From Allopusillimonas sp048270225 (GTDB taxonomy: Bacteria; Pseudomonadota; Gammaproteobacteria; Burkholderiales; Burkholderiaceae_B), in contig JBLWTG010000005.1 in NCBI GenBank assembly GCA_048270225.1, forward strand, positions 337,862 through 401,861: DNA of 64,000 nucleotides, in the 5' to 3' direction. The notes beneath the pieces were generated by a model. The model was not told where the DNA came from. It saw nothing but the letters and a program-made list of their open reading frames with translations, and ran no database searches. Numbering within the stretch: the first letter of the stretch is position 1; each line of letters starts with the position of its first letter. Shown in pieces: positions 63,692-64,000 of this stretch. The translations under genes were made by a program, and so were the position numbers.

Positions 63692-63782
63692 ATTGAATGG
63701 GCAGGTTAAAAGGGTGGGTTGAATAGAAAGGCTGAGTAGGAAGGCTGAGTAGGAAGGTTGAATAGGCAGGTTGAGTAGATGG
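63692..63782. repeat. Degenerate 13-bp tandem repeat, seven units
   Basis: Seven contiguous 13-nt units (63692, 63705, 63718, 63731, 63744, 63757, 63770) follow the consensus G(t/c)TGA(a/g)TAGG(a/c)AG. The units at 63731 and 63744 are identical; the others differ at a few positions. The array is about 210 bp upstream of the rng start and strongly strand-asymmetric (purine-rich on plus). Confidence 0.85.
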
Positions 63783-63855
63783 ATGAATACATCACAGCGC
63801 TGCCGGATGTGGTTGTGCCGCCGAATTTATCCGCGATATCGGTAGGCGTGTCCAT
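63706..63855 (-). CDS. Possible 49-codon small ORF across the 13-bp repeat
   Basis: An ATG at 63855 opens 49 codons (starts MDTPTDIADKFGGTTT) ending in the repeat array; the repeat-coded part is Ser/Tyr/Phe/Pro-rich. Only a weak CAAGAA precedes the start. It reads towards rng. I recognise no family, and chance is a serious alternative. Confidence 0.15.
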   Translation of the reverse strand: MDTPTDIADKFGGTTTSGSAVMYSSIYSTCLFNLPTQPSYSAFLFNPPF

Positions 63856-64000
63856 TTTCTTGTGATTATCTGCCTGTTTTTCCTGGCTGACCTGGCCGGT
63901 TTTCCGGGTCAGCGGCGCCTTTTTGGCGTGCTGTTGAATTTATTTTGACGGGGCGCAAATTATTTTCAGCACCAACTTTTTGAACATTTCAATTTTGTTT
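63783..64000. other. AT-rich end region without a supported gene
   Basis: The last 218 bp are visibly richer in A/T than the rest, with short stems CCGG-TTTT-CCGG and CGCC-TTTTT-GGCG near 63894-63935. Apart from the weak 49-codon ORF above, short frames on both strands lack ribosome sites. It may be the promoter region of a gene beyond the window. Confidence 0.4.

Noticed and set aside
1..64000. Search for a new defence, secretion or mobile system.
   Set aside because: Nearly all genes are recognisable core functions in conserved order; no integrase, transposase, toxin-antitoxin pair or cluster of unknown genes was found.

Overview
The window looks like core chromosome of a beta-proteobacterium of the Alcaligenaceae (Bordetella/Achromobacter/Pusillimonas-like). 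DNA is GC-rich, and Dxs, MsbA, DnaB, AlaC and FolE2 read very much like their Bordetella counterparts. Gene orders such as xseB-ispA-dxs, rpsF-priB-rpsR-rplI-dnaB and alaC-hom-thrC fit this group. No phage, insertion sequence, CRISPR array, rRNA or tRNA gene was found.

Layout. 1-5.2 kb: a taurine-type locus. It holds a MocR regulator and a tauABC-like ABC importer read leftwards as tauA-tauB-tauC-tauR, and the 3' end of a FAD-dependent oxidoreductase facing them. 5.2-9.4 kb: a LOG-family hydrolase whose start codon overlaps that of divergent polA, then a dienelactone-hydrolase-like gene. 9.4-14.5 kb: Na/phosphate symporter, htpX, an EamA permease and a Rieske oxygenase. 14.7-19 kb: isoprenoid supply (xseB, ispA, dxs) and folE2. 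19-22.2 kb: the ribosomal/replication operon rpsF-priB-rpsR-rplI, a clear terminator, then dnaB. 22.2-25.9 kb (minus strand): a Mth938-like gene, a Bcp peroxiredoxin, a PIN-PhoH protein and pdxA. 26-30 kb: alaC-hom-thrC, joined by overlapping start/stop codons. 30-33.3 kb (minus strand): hpnCDE, converting farnesyl diphosphate to squalene. 33.4-38.2 kb: alr, an SDR, radA, a TauE/SafE permease and a Kdo kinase. 38.2-42.2 kb: a putrescine ABC importer, potFGHI. 42.2-46 kb: an ArsC-like protein, rpiA, phoU, yggX and argA. 46-53.6 kb: hrpA and dnaE. 53.6-61.8 kb: an envelope polysaccharide region (two GT4 enzymes, a NodB-type deacetylase, a GT2 enzyme, a DUF218 protein, a GT9 heptosyltransferase-like enzyme, MsbA and an unknown lipoprotein). 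62-63.5 kb: RNase G. The last 0.5 kb is AT-richer and has no convincing gene.

The pathways connect. Dxs and IspA supply the farnesyl diphosphate that HpnCDE would use. KdkA, the glycosyltransferases, the deacetylase and MsbA act on LPS. I see no new multi-gene system. The points most worth a second look are non-coding or translational: two unrelated tandem repeats on either side of rng (10-bp and 13-bp units), a 12-codon ORF whose stop overlaps the only usable (TTG) start of msbA, the overlapping starts of polA and the LOG gene, a G10 tract upstream of yggX, perfect hairpins in the taurine operon, and candidate TauR boxes upstream of tauA.
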